Assembly (NCBI GenBank): GCA_016938685.1
Contig: JAFGUD010000494.1
Coordinates: 1 to 44,416 of the forward strand
Length of the DNA: 44,416 bases
Origin: Bacteroidales bacterium
GTDB taxonomy: Bacteria; Bacteroidota; Bacteroidia; Bacteroidales; JAFGUD01
Direction of reading: 5' to 3'
Shown here: piece by piece, positions 24,575 through 32,581 of the stretch
How the letters are laid out: each line of letters starts with the position of its first letter
How positions within the stretch are numbered: position 1 is the stretch's first letter
The notes under the pieces: model-generated
Told to the model about the DNA's origin: nothing
Databases searched by the model: none
Seen by the model: only the letters and a program-made list of their open reading frames with translations
Made by a program: the position numbers and the translations under genes

Positions 24575-24856
24575 ATTAAATATATAAGCAAAATACTGTC
24601 TTTTATTCTGATAATTCCAATCAAAATTTATCAATGGGTAATTTCTCCTTGGCTACCAAAGTCTTGCAGACATGTACCTCCATGCTCAAATTATGCAATA
24701 GAAGCACTAAAAGTTCATGGCATTTTCAGAGGTTTTTGGCTTGGATTTACTCGTGTGTTACGTTGTAATCCATGGGGAACAGAAGGCTACGACCCGGTTC
24801 CACCTAAAATGAAAAGACAAGAATGGAAAGAATACAGGAAAATGAAGAATGATTGA
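24575..24856 (+). CDS. yidD: Membrane protein insertion efficiency factor YidD (non-standard start)
   Basis: A protein of about 93 residues. The conserved block SPWLPKSCRHVPPCSNYAIE, the following HGIFRGFWLG and RVLRCNPWG, and the closing GYDPVPPK are diagnostic of YidD, which helps YidC-dependent insertion of inner-membrane proteins. An amphipathic/hydrophobic N-terminus (ILSFILIIPIKIYQW) precedes it. The frame opens after a stop at 24569 and contains no ATG, GTG or TTG before the conserved region. The best-placed candidate is ATT at 24575 (M/I-KYISKILSFILIIP), matching where relatives begin with MKK. ATT starts are rare but known. A point mutation of ATG to ATT is an alternative. The last codons (AAG AAT GAT TGA) belong to the first unit of the octamer array. 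Confidence 0.85.
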   Translation: MKYISKILSFILIIPIKIYQWVISPWLPKSCRHVPPCSNYAIEALKVHGIFRGFWLGFTRVLRCNPWGTEGYDPVPPKMKRQEWKEYRKMKND

Positions 24857-24955
24857 ATAACTAAATGATAGAATAACAGAATAATAGAATAATAGAATGA
24901 CAGAATAACAGAATGATAGAATGATAGAATGATAGAATGACAGAATAATAGAATT
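24846..24955 (+). repeat. AGAATRAY octamer tandem array
   Basis: Thirteen consecutive 8-bp units in constant phase. AGAATGAT (24846, inside yidD), TGAATAAC and TAAATGAT are followed by ten AGAATRAY units (24870-24949: AGAATAAC, AGAATAAT, AGAATAAT, AGAATGAC, AGAATAAC, AGAATGAT three times, AGAATGAC, AGAATAAT) and a partial unit. The yidD stop codon is within the second unit. It is followed directly by the heptamer array. Confidence 0.95.
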
Positions 24956-25032
24956 ACTGGGAACTGGGAACTGGGAACTGGATACTGGATACTGGATACT
25001 GGATACTGGATACTGGATACTGGATACTGGGA
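24956..25032 (+). repeat. ACTGGRW heptamer tandem array
   Basis: Eleven uninterrupted 7-bp units: ACTGGGA three times, ACTGGAT seven times, ACTGGGA once, then degenerate ACTGAAA and GACTGAATAAATG. It leads into AAAAACTAACTT and the symporter ATG at 25065. The homogeneous ACTGGAT block suggests recent slippage expansion. Confidence 0.95.
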
Positions 25033-25064
25033 ACTGAAAGACTGAATAAATGAAAAACTAACTT

Positions 25065-26798
25065 ATGCTAAAAACACTTGACTGGACAATAATAGCAGCT
25101 TACATTGTACTAATAGTGGCTGTTGGATTGATGTTCCGCAAAAAAGCCGGGAAAAGTTTATCCGATTTTTTTCTTGGCGGGCGAAATCTTCCATGGTGGA
25201 TTGCTGGTTTATCAATGGTTGCTACGACTTTTGCGGCAGATACTCCGCTTGTTGTTACCGAACTTGTGGGACAGAGCGGGATTGCAGGAAACTGGCTTTG
25301 GTGGAATATGCTTATTGGAGGTTTGCTAACCACTTTCTTTTTCGCCAGATTATGGCGTAGAGCAAATGTTTTAACAGAATTAGAACTAATTAAAATCCGT
25401 TACAGCGGGAAAAAAGCTGTTGCATTACGAGGCACGCGAGCAATTTATATTGCTTTGGTTATGAACACTCTCATAATAGCTTGGGTCAACGTAGCACTAA
25501 TGACAATTATTCAGGTATTCTTTGGCATTGAAGGTACAACTCTTTTATGGATTATGTTTGCGGCTATGTTTATTGCAGCAATTTATTCTGCTATTTCCGG
25601 ATTGATGGGGATTGCTGTTACTGATGCTATTCAATTTGTAATAGCAATGGCAGGAGCTATAATTTTAGCCGTAATTGTTATTTCAAGCGACAAAATAGGT
25701 GGAATTAGCGGACTAAAAGCAAGTTTGCCCGAAACTGCATTCAATTTCTTCCCAAAAATAGGCGGAAAAGGAACAGCAGGAGTACTAAGTTTGTCAATCG
25801 GTTCTTTTTTAGCTTACGGTTTAGTACAATGGTGGGCTAGTTGGTATCCAGGGGCAGAACCGGGAGGTGGAGGCTACATTGCCCAAAGAATGATGAGTAC
25901 AAAAAACGAAAAACATTCTGTTTTTGCTACTTTGTTTTTTCAAATTGCACATTACGCAATTCGTCCTTGGCCGTGGATAATTGTAGGTTTAGCGGCATTA
26001 GTTCTTTATCCCGAATTAGCGAATAACGATTTGAGATACGGATATGTTTATGCAATGCGTGACTTCCTGCCGGTTGGATTAAAAGGTTTGATGCTTGTTG
26101 CTTTTTTAGCGGCATATATGAGTACAATTTCAACACAACTAAACTTTGGGGCAAGCATTCTAACCAATGATTTTTTAATGCTCTTCAAACGTAAAAATAA
26201 TTCACAAAAAGCACTAGTTTGGTGGGGAAGAATTTTCACTATTTTAATAATGATTTTTGCCATTTTTGTAACTTCACAAGTTCAAACAATTTCAGGAGTT
26301 TGGACATTTATGATTGAATGTGGAGCCGGACTTGGATTGGTTTTAATTTTACGCTGGTATTGGTGGAGAATAAACGCTTGGAGTGAGTTTACAGCCATGC
26401 TTGTACCATTTATTCTTTATGCTTTATCAAAATTTGTTTTTAAACTTGAATTCCCGAACTCTTTCTTTATAACAGTTGGAGGAACCACAATTTCCTGGTT
26501 ACTAATAACATTTTTAACAAAACCAACTAACCATGAACATCTTGCCGAATTTTATTCAAAAGTAAGGCCACAAGGCTGGTGGAAACCATTTTCTCAAAAC
26601 ACGCCCAAAAACCGCAATACTTTATATTTATTTGGCTCATGGATAAGCTCTATTGTAATTGTATATTCATCATTATTTGCAATAGGGAAAGCTATTCTAG
26701 CCGAATGGAATACGTTTTTTATGTTTTTGAGTGTAATTTTAGTTACAGGCGTAATTTTTGTTTTCTTCGTAAAAAAAGCAAAAATATTTGAAGATTAA
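25065..26798 (+). CDS. Sodium:solute symporter (SSS family)
   Basis: A 577-residue inner-membrane carrier of the SSS family with about 13-14 membrane helices. Family features are the N-terminal TIIAAYIVLIVAVGLMFRKK, the SLSDFFLGGRNLPWWIAGLS block with ATTFAADTP in helix 1-2, the SAISGLMGIAVTDAIQFVIAM segment of helix 5, and AAYMSTISTQLNFGASIL of helix 8, where the Ser/Thr residues of the sodium site lie. The substrate (sugar, amino acid, other) cannot be told. The leader is a double tandem-repeat array. Its stop overlaps the stop of the convergent CBS gene by 4 bases. Confidence 0.9.
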   Translation: MLKTLDWTIIAAYIVLIVAVGLMFRKKAGKSLSDFFLGGRNLPWWIAGLSMVATTFAADTPLVVTELVGQSGIAGNWLWWNMLIGGLLTTFFFARLWRRANVLTELELIKIRYSGKKAVALRGTRAIYIALVMNTLIIAWVNVALMTIIQVFFGIEGTTLLWIMFAAMFIAAIYSAISGLMGIAVTDAIQFVIAMAGAIILAVIVISSDKIGGISGLKASLPETAFNFFPKIGGKGTAGVLSLSIGSFLAYGLVQWWASWYPGAEPGGGGYIAQRMMSTKNEKHSVFATLFFQIAHYAIRPWPWIIVGLAALVLYPELANNDLRYGYVYAMRDFLPVGLKGLMLVAFLAAYMSTISTQLNFGASILTNDFLMLFKRKNNSQKALVWWGRIFTILIMIFAIFVTSQVQTISGVWTFMIECGAGLGLVLILRWYWWRINAWSEFTAMLVPFILYALSKFVFKLEFPNSFFITVGGTTISWLLITFLTKPTNHEHLAEFYSKVRPQGWWKPFSQNTPKNRNTLYLFGSWISSIVIVYSSLFAIGKAILAEWNTFFMFLSVILVTGVIFVFFVKKAKIFED

Positions 26799-27457
26799 AT
26801 ATTCAAATAATTCATAAAGTTATCCATGCGTTCCTGATAAAAGTCGGAATAATCGTTTTCTTCTTTATTCAAAAGAATAACTTCGTATTTATATCTATCA
26901 AAAGACTGCATTATAGACTCGATATCCTTTGTGTAGATTTTCAAATAAACATTAATTTCTGGAGTTTTGTTATCATCAATATACAAACTCAATAATTTAC
27001 CTTCGTTTTTTTCGACAATATTTGAAATTTCTGTAGCTGAAAAATCATTTGAATTCATGGAAAATTTAAGATGATAACCATCTTCTTTTATGCACAAAAT
27101 TTCGGCAAGATTATCAAGAAGAGATTTTTGTGTAATAATTCCTATGAAATTCGATTTGCCATTTAAGACAGGCAAAATAGATGACTGGTACAAAGCCATA
27201 ACTTTAATCACATCAAAAATATGTTGATTATCATACACAAAAGATCTATTTACCGGTTTTTTGAAATCTTTCAATACAACATTAAATAGGTCAAAATTAA
27301 AAATATCGTCCATAGAAATTATTCCTTCAAAACTTTTACCGTCAACAATCGGAAGATTTGAAACCATATAATTTTCCATTATATCTAAAGCTCTGTTACC
27401 ATCGTCGGTAGGTATCAAAAACGGAATTTCTTTGGATAATAAATTTTTTGCTATCAT
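26795..27457 (-). CDS. CBS-domain pair protein
   Basis: A 220-residue soluble protein with two CBS motifs (about 5-60, DIMENYMVSNLPIVDGKSF EG-type; about 68-125, VMALYQSSILPVLNGKSNFI), a Bateman module that usually binds adenosine nucleotides. An ACT-like regulatory half follows (about 130-200: HLKFSMNSNDFSATEISNIV; VNVYLKI-type strands). The start codon directly abuts the mutL stop (27458-27460), so translation is coupled with mutL. No enzymatic domain is present; it is probably a regulatory or sensing protein whose partner is not visible. Confidence 0.82.
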   Translation of the reverse strand: MIAKNLLSKEIPFLIPTDDGNRALDIMENYMVSNLPIVDGKSFEGIISMDDIFNFDLFNVVLKDFKKPVNRSFVYDNQHIFDVIKVMALYQSSILPVLNGKSNFIGIITQKSLLDNLAEILCIKEDGYHLKFSMNSNDFSATEISNIVEKNEGKLLSLYIDDNKTPEINVYLKIYTKDIESIMQSFDRYKYEVILLNKEENDYSDFYQERMDNFMNYLNI

Positions 27458-29239
27458 TTATGAAAATAAATCATTAATTTGATCAATATCGATAATACTT
27501 ATAATCGTTTTACCGTCGTAAGTATATTGATGCGACTGACAAGTAAACAACTTGTTCAAAAGTTCTTGCATCTCGTCTTGTTTTAAAATAGTGTCACTTT
27601 TTCTTATTCTGGTTTTCAAAATCTGAATTGCAATTTCTTCTTTATTCAAACCATTAAAATTAAGATTTGTCAATTCACTCATTTTTAAGAGCTTCAAAAT
27701 TGTTTCACTACTTTCTTCTAGTTTAATATACGTTGGAATACCTGTAATGTTATAAGTTCGATCATTTATTTTTTCAAATCTAAAACCAATATCTTCTAGC
27801 TTATCTCTCACATGCTCAAACTCTTGCAAATCTAATGATGAAAAATTAATCTGAACGGGATATAAAGCCTGAACTGTGCTACTTTGATCAGATATTTTAT
27901 TCAACAATTTTTCGTATTCAATTTGTTCAAATGCTCGTTTGATATTTATTGTCATCAAACCCGATTTAACAGGCGTAATTATATATTTGTTTTTTAAATT
28001 TATAAAATATTTATCTTTTGGCGAATTTTCGACAGTAGAATCATTTTCGTTTCCAAAAATCATTTCAGTTTCCTGAGTTGGAGTTTTGCTATTTGAAATT
28101 TTTGAATGAAAATTAAACTCTTTTTCAGCCTCATCAAAAGGATTATAATTTGGATTAAGGTTTATTTCAGGCATAGAAACCTCCTGATTTTTATCAAAAG
28201 AGCCTAAATTTACAAAATCTGTATTTTCAAAATCAATTGCCGGAGGAATGTCAAATTCAGTTAAAGCTTTTCTAACAACCGAAAGCAAAATTTGAAAGAT
28301 ATTACTTGCTTCATCAAAGTTTATTTCTGTTTTAGTTGGGTGAATATTAACGTCTATTTTACCAGGATCAATATCAAAAAAGATAAAATAACTTGGTTTA
28401 GCTTCGGCATTTAGAAGTTTTTCGTAGGAAATAGTAACAGCTTTGTGAAAATACCCATTTTTCATAAATCTGTTATTTACAAAAAAGTATTGTTTCGCGT
28501 TACTTTTTGTTGCAAATTCCGGTTTTCCCACATATCCGGTTATTTTAATAAATCCTGCATCAGTTGAAATACTTACAAGTTGTTTATTCAAGCTTTTGTC
28601 AAAAATACTGATAATTCTTTCTTTCAACCCTTCGGGCAACAGTTTCAGAACAGTTTCATTATTGTGAATTACAGTAAATTCTACTTGAAAATGTGGGATT
28701 ACCATTCGGTATAATTCAGTCAAAATATGTTTAAATTCCGTGCCATCTGCCTTTAAAAATTTTCGGCGAGCCGGAATATTAAAAAATAGATTTTTAACTG
28801 AAAAATTACTTCCGCTTGGCGTATTTACCGATTCAATTTCGATTAACTTACTAGCTTCGATAACTATTTTTGTGCCAATCGGGTCTTCTTCTCTTTTAGT
28901 TTTTAATTCAACATTTGCAACCGCAGCAATAGAAGCAAGAGCTTCGCCTCGAAATCCTTTAGTGCTTATTGCAAAAAGATCTTCCGTGGTACTTAATTTA
29001 GAAGTTGCATGTCTTTCAAAGCTAAGTCTGGCATCATCTTGCGACATTCCGGTGCCGTTATCAATAACTTGAATTAAAGTTCTTCCGGCGTCTTTAATAT
29101 TAATCGTAATTTTGGTTGCTTTTGCATCAATAGCATTTTCAACCAATTCTTTGATTATGGAAGCCGGACGCTGAATTACTTCTCCTGCAGCTATTTGATT
29201 AGCAAGCGAATCCGGTAAAATTTTTATTATGTTCGACAT
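27458..29239 (-). CDS. mutL: DNA mismatch repair protein MutL, endonuclease motif missing
   Basis: A 593-residue MutL. The GHKL ATPase half is intact: ELVENAIDAKAT (E32, N35), DNGTGM (60-65), TKGFRGEALASI and the ATP lid. The transducer domain continues to about 330. A flexible acidic linker (about 335-410) precedes the C-terminal dimerisation domain. Most non-gamma-proteobacterial MutL carry DQHAxxE there. At the expected place (about 430-443) this protein reads TINIKRAFEQIEYE: the D-Q-H ligands are replaced by N-I-K while the distal E residues remain. The late cysteine motif is degenerate too (CQSHQYTYDGK). Nicking activity is therefore doubtful. It is in one unit with the upstream membrane protein (4-base gap) and the downstream CBS gene (no gap). 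Confidence 0.93.
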   Translation of the reverse strand: MSNIIKILPDSLANQIAAGEVIQRPASIIKELVENAIDAKATKITINIKDAGRTLIQVIDNGTGMSQDDARLSFERHATSKLSTTEDLFAISTKGFRGEALASIAAVANVELKTKREEDPIGTKIVIEASKLIEIESVNTPSGSNFSVKNLFFNIPARRKFLKADGTEFKHILTELYRMVIPHFQVEFTVIHNNETVLKLLPEGLKERIISIFDKSLNKQLVSISTDAGFIKITGYVGKPEFATKSNAKQYFFVNNRFMKNGYFHKAVTISYEKLLNAEAKPSYFIFFDIDPGKIDVNIHPTKTEINFDEASNIFQILLSVVRKALTEFDIPPAIDFENTDFVNLGSFDKNQEVSMPEINLNPNYNPFDEAEKEFNFHSKISNSKTPTQETEMIFGNENDSTVENSPKDKYFINLKNKYIITPVKSGLMTINIKRAFEQIEYEKLLNKISDQSSTVQALYPVQINFSSLDLQEFEHVRDKLEDIGFRFEKINDRTYNITGIPTYIKLEESSETILKLLKMSELTNLNFNGLNKEEIAIQILKTRIRKSDTILKQDEMQELLNKLFTCQSHQYTYDGKTIISIIDIDQINDLFS

Positions 29240-29243
29240 GTTT

Positions 29244-29552
29244 CTAATTAACTATATTCGAAATTTTTTCAATCAAATCGGTATAAAGGAAAATATATGC
29301 AAAAATAACTAGGAAAGCCAAAATAACCAGCAACCTAATAGTAGAAGTTCGTTCTCTCCTTTCTCTGGTAATTGAAGTTTTTCTGAAATTAAAAGAAGGT
29401 TTATATTCACTATCGACAGTTTCGTCATCTTTTATACCAAGTTCAGATTTTATTCGTTCCAACCTTTTATTTCTATCTTCCTTTTTGGGGTCGTAATAAA
29501 TAGGTTTATAGTCGAAAACATAATGTCCACGTTGTTTGAAAAATAGTGCCAT
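29244..29552 (-). CDS. Small C-terminally membrane-anchored protein next to mutL
   Basis: A 102-residue protein starting MALFFKQRGHYVFDYKPIYY, then a charged helical middle (DPKKEDRNKRLERIKSELG) and one membrane helix near the C-terminus (about residues 72-92, IRLLVILAFLVIFAYIFLY). FDYKPIYYDP is conserved in Bacteroidota proteins encoded just before mutL, sometimes mis-annotated as riboflavin synthase beta subunit; no function is known. The start at 29552 is chosen over 29651 because a full promoter (29606-29636) lies between them. It heads the unit with mutL and the CBS gene. Confidence 0.8.
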   Translation of the reverse strand: MALFFKQRGHYVFDYKPIYYDPKKEDRNKRLERIKSELGIKDDETVDSEYKPSFNFRKTSITRERRERTSTIRLLVILAFLVIFAYIFLYTDLIEKISNIVN

Positions 29553-29605
29553 TGTATTGTTTTTATTAAAATTACGGTAAATAAACAATTTTCTTATAAT
29601 ATTTA

Positions 29606-29636
29606 CAAATATATAAAAAAAACCGTTCATTATCAA
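29606..29636 (-). promoter_or_regulatory. Promoter of the mutL unit
   Basis: Minus-strand TTG (29634-29636), 20 bases, then TATATTTG (29606-29613), 53 bases before the ATG at 29552. Confidence 0.75.
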
Positions 29637-29756
29637 CCACATAAAAAACAATTATTGTTAAAAATATCTAATTCAAATTATCGTTGAAGAGCTAAAAAAA
29701 ATATTGAAAAAATTGTTAATTAGTCAAATAAAATTATTTTTTATCTGTTTTTTTTT

Positions 29757-29764
29757 TACCTTTG
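29757..29764 (+). promoter_or_regulatory. -7 box of the YtxH gene
   Basis: TACCTTTG, 20 bases before the ATG at 29785. No clear TTG at -33. It rules out an earlier TTG start at 29704. Confidence 0.65.
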
Positions 29765-29784
29765 AAAATAAAAAAAATACAACT

Positions 29785-29973
29785 ATGAATTCAACTACAA
29801 AATTTTTATTAGGTTTTATAGCAGGTGCTTTGAGTGGCGCAACAGTAGGTCTTTTATTAGCCCCCGACAAAGGTGAAGAAACAAGAAAACTTATTGTTGA
29901 CAAATTTGACGAACTTGCTCAAAAAGGCAAAGACTTCTACGAAACTAAAAAAACAAAAACGACACAAGAGTAG
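29785..29973 (+). CDS. YtxH-domain small protein
   Basis: A 62-residue YtxH-family protein. FLLGFIAGALSGATVGLLLAPDKGEETRKL (residues 7-36) is the signature: a glycine-rich membrane segment followed by APxxGxETR. A charged helical tail follows (DELAQKGKDFYETKKTKTTQE). In Firmicutes and Bacteroidota such proteins are often stress-induced and envelope-linked, but the mechanism is unknown. It is the first of three small membrane-linked genes on the plus strand, with a holin-like gene following after 104 bases under its own promoter. Confidence 0.85.
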   Translation: MNSTTKFLLGFIAGALSGATVGLLLAPDKGEETRKLIVDKFDELAQKGKDFYETKKTKTTQE

Positions 29974-30048
29974 TAATTGATTTAAAGGTTGTCTAAGTAA
30001 AGTTTTAGTATTTTATATACTTTAATTTTATTTTATACAACCTTTTTT

Positions 30049-30056
30049 TATTTTTG
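30049..30056 (+). promoter_or_regulatory. -7 box of the holin-like gene
   Basis: TATTTTTG, 21 bases before the ATG at 30078. An earlier in-frame start at 30054 would lie inside the box. Confidence 0.65.
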
Positions 30057-30077
30057 GGCTTTATAAAAACAACTAAA

Positions 30078-30479
30078 ATGAAGGAAAGAAGTTTTCAGGA
30101 TTATTTTAAAATATTCAAACGAGATATTACAAAATACGTTGAGTTAAAATTAGATTATTATAAATTAGAATTTGTTGAAGTCTTTTCGGAAATATTTTCT
30201 AAACTTATCAGCATTGGTGTAATACTTCTTTTGGGTATAATTCTCACTACTTTTTTACTTTTTGCACTTGCTTTCTTTTTAGGTGAAATTTTAGGAGCTT
30301 ATTATTGGGGATTTCTTATCGTTTCAGGAATTTTTATGTTAATGGCGATATTTTTTATCTTAATGAGAAATAAAATTTTAACAAATCCTCTTATTAATGC
30401 TCTTGTAGCAGTTTTATTTGGCAGAGAAATTGGAAAACACAAACGAACAAAAATTGATAACGATGGCGAAAACAAATAA
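30078..30479 (+). CDS. Phage-holin-like superfamily 6 membrane protein (DUF1469 type)
   Basis: A 133-residue inner-membrane protein. An N-terminal amphipathic helix (about 1-40, FQDYFKIFKRDITKYVELKL) is followed by two long membrane hairpin helices (about 45-72, ISIGVILLLGIILTTFLLFA; about 78-102, YYWGFLIVSGIFMLMAIFFI) and a basic tail. This is the Phage_holin_3_6/DUF1469 layout found in chromosomal genes unrelated to phage lysis; with YtxH it is a recurrent Bacteroidota cassette. The start at 30078 is set by the -7 box at 30049-30056. Its 3' end overlaps the next gene by 17 bases. Confidence 0.8.
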   Translation: MKERSFQDYFKIFKRDITKYVELKLDYYKLEFVEVFSEIFSKLISIGVILLLGIILTTFLLFALAFFLGEILGAYYWGFLIVSGIFMLMAIFFILMRNKILTNPLINALVAVLFGREIGKHKRTKIDNDGENK

Positions 30480-30798
30480 AAGTTACGACAACATAAAGAG
30501 TCTAAACGACCTAAAAAGACAAAGACAAATTATAGAAACAAAACTAAGAATCCGCAAACATCTACTAAACAAACATATTCGTGATTTAGACGAAGATTTC
30601 TCTGGTGATTATGTTTTCCGTCAGAGTTTAAAATCTCTGAAAATGGATAATCCAATCTACAGTTTTATTCCCGGATTTATAAAAGGAGTAAAACCCGGAA
30701 AAAAAGTTTTAGTGCCATTATTTAGTGGTATTGGTTCAGCTATTGCAGCATTTTTATTAATGAAAGACAACTCATCAAAAAAGAAAAGAGTTGAATAA
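30463..30798 (+). CDS. Third protein of the YtxH/holin-like cassette
   Basis: A 111-residue protein: charged helices (KSYDNIKSLNDLKRQRQIIE ... RIRKHLLNKHIRDLDEDF), then a hydrophobic segment near the end (VLVPLFSGIGSAIAAFLLM, about residues 82-100) and a basic tail. I know no named family. Its start (ATG 30463) lies inside the holin-like gene's end, a 17-base overlap in another frame, so it is translationally coupled to it. The likely role is as membrane partner of the holin-like and YtxH proteins, by context only. Confidence 0.7.
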   Translation: MAKTNKSYDNIKSLNDLKRQRQIIETKLRIRKHLLNKHIRDLDEDFSGDYVFRQSLKSLKMDNPIYSFIPGFIKGVKPGKKVLVPLFSGIGSAIAAFLLMKDNSSKKKRVE

Positions 30799-31102
30799 CA
30801 GAAAAATTCGTTGATTTGAAAATTTGGAAATTTTTAATTTTTGAAAAAAAATTCATTCAAGTATTTTAAACGAAAAATAAGAATATCGCAATTTTCTTAA
30901 TCCTTTCCTTTTAAAAAAACAGCACTTATTTTTTAAATTTACGTGGTGTTTTATTATCTTAACAATTAAAACTCTACATTAGTTCTTTTACAATTTTTAT
31001 TATCTAACTTTCAACTTTTGAACGAACAAAATCGCAAAAAAACTCGTATTATATATATGTAAAAAACAAGTTTTTAAAAGTCAAACTAAAACATTAACAA
31101 TT
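30799..31102. other. Gene-free stretch before malonyl-CoA decarboxylase
   Basis: About 304 AT-rich bases. I see CTAACTTTCAACTTTTG near 31005-31020 (AACTTTC-like vocabulary) and an alternating AT patch near 31052, but no promoter box with good spacing, no hairpin terminator and no frame worth calling. Confidence 0.5.
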
Positions 31103-32581
31103 GTGAAAGATAAATATAAATTTAAAGACAAAATTGACCCCACAATTAGCGGAATTAGTCAAAAAACAATCCATAAAATTATTCAAGCTTGGTACGATTC
31201 AGGAAATGCTCCGCCTACTATCAAACCTGATATTCCAGAAAAAGATCAACAACTTTTAATCAGTCAAATAAAATCATGCATCACTAATACCGGCGGTGAA
31301 ATTTCCCATCAGGCTAAACTGATTCATTTAGCTATGATTTATATAAACTCATCGGAACAAGGGAAAAAAGTATTTTTAAAAATCCTTGCATACGAATTTG
31401 ATGTAGATTTGGACTTTTTATCTAAAAAAATTGAGAAATTAAGCATTATAGACAAAGAAACACCAGAAAGAATACAGGCAGAAATAGAACTGACAAATAA
31501 TCTAATCCCTCCAAGAGTTACATTTTTAGAACAATTATCAACTTTACCAAATGGGTTTATTTTTTTAAAAGACATGCGTGAATTTCTCCTTTTACACATC
31601 AAAGAAATTCCAAGATTACAAAAATTGGATAACGATATTCATTCAATTCTAAAATCATATTTTGACATTAATTTGCTTAAATTAAGAGAAATAAGCTGGG
31701 AATCGCCGGCTTCTACATTAGAACATCTTATTAATTACGAAGCAGTTCATGAAATTAAATCGTGGAAACATCTAAAACACCGACTCTTTTCAGATCACAT
31801 TATGTTTGGCTTTTTTCATCCAACGATGCCCTACGATCCGCTTATTTTTGTAGAAGTAGCACTCGTAAAAGGATTAGCCGACAATATTCAAAAATTAATT
31901 GAATTAGATTCAGAACATGGAAATCCTGATGACGCTGATACTGCGATTTTTTACTCAATATCAAGTACTCAGAAAGGGTTACGAGGAATTAGTTTTGGAA
32001 ATTTTTTAATAAAAAGAGTTGTAAAAAGGATTTCGTCAGATTATCCCGGAATAAAAAATTACGCAACGTTATCGCCTATTCCACTTTTTTCCAAATGGCT
32101 TATAAAACACCTCGAAGAAGGAGGAAAACCACTTTGTAAAAAATCAGAGATAGAAAAAATTATTAAAATTTCAGACAATTCCGACGTAAATAAATCTATT
32201 CTGATGATGTTAAAAACAGAAAATTGGCATCAAAATAACGAAATAACTTCCGCTTTAAGAATTCCTTTGTTAAGATTAGCACTTCATTATCTAACAACAG
32301 TAAAAAGGCATGGAAAATTTAACGCTTATGACCCTGTAGCAAATTTTCATCTTTCAAACGGAGCCGAAATTGGGCAACTTAACTGGCTTGGTGATATTTC
32401 CGAAAACGGACTTAACCAATCGTTTGGCATAATGGCTAATTACAGATATGCACGAAACAGAATAGTTGAAAATCATGAATCGTACATGACAAAAGGAGAA
32501 GTTAATGTCACTAAAAACATTTTTAAAAATCAGATTTTCGGAGGAGTTAAAAATATCATTATAAAAAAAGAATCAAAATAA
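31103..32581 (+). CDS. Malonyl-CoA decarboxylase
   Basis: A 492-residue enzyme of the malonyl-CoA decarboxylase (MCD) family, which turns malonyl-CoA into acetyl-CoA and CO2. The helical N-terminal domain (to about 190) precedes the GNAT-like catalytic domain with FGFFHPTMPYDPLIFVEVAL (235-254), SSTQKGLRGISFGNFLIK (287-304), ATLSPIP (321-327) and, near the end, NWLGDISENGLNQSFGIMAN and NHESYMTKGEV. Length and motif order match bacterial MCD. The start is GTG at 31103; no in-frame ATG is near. No malonyl-CoA synthetase, malonate transporter or regulator adjoins it, unlike the mat/mdc loci of proteobacteria. It is convergent with the DUF2797 gene, stops overlapping by 9 bases. Confidence 0.88.
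   Translation: MKDKYKFKDKIDPTISGISQKTIHKIIQAWYDSGNAPPTIKPDIPEKDQQLLISQIKSCITNTGGEISHQAKLIHLAMIYINSSEQGKKVFLKILAYEFDVDLDFLSKKIEKLSIIDKETPERIQAEIELTNNLIPPRVTFLEQLSTLPNGFIFLKDMREFLLLHIKEIPRLQKLDNDIHSILKSYFDINLLKLREISWESPASTLEHLINYEAVHEIKSWKHLKHRLFSDHIMFGFFHPTMPYDPLIFVEVALVKGLADNIQKLIELDSEHGNPDDADTAIFYSISSTQKGLRGISFGNFLIKRVVKRISSDYPGIKNYATLSPIPLFSKWLIKHLEEGGKPLCKKSEIEKIIKISDNSDVNKSILMMLKTENWHQNNEITSALRIPLLRLALHYLTTVKRHGKFNAYDPVANFHLSNGAEIGQLNWLGDISENGLNQSFGIMANYRYARNRIVENHESYMTKGEVNVTKNIFKNQIFGGVKNIIIKKESK

Noticed and set aside
24166-24624. 152-codon minus-strand frame over tdk
   Set aside because: It lies over the conserved thymidine kinase frame, has no family resemblance and no promoter.
24846-25032. 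Tandem arrays as a CRISPR
   Set aside because: Units are 7-8 bp and contiguous, with no unique spacers, and no cas gene is present.
30078-30479. Holin-like gene as part of a prophage
   Set aside because: No lysin, structural or integrase gene is nearby, and this holin-like family is usually chromosomal.
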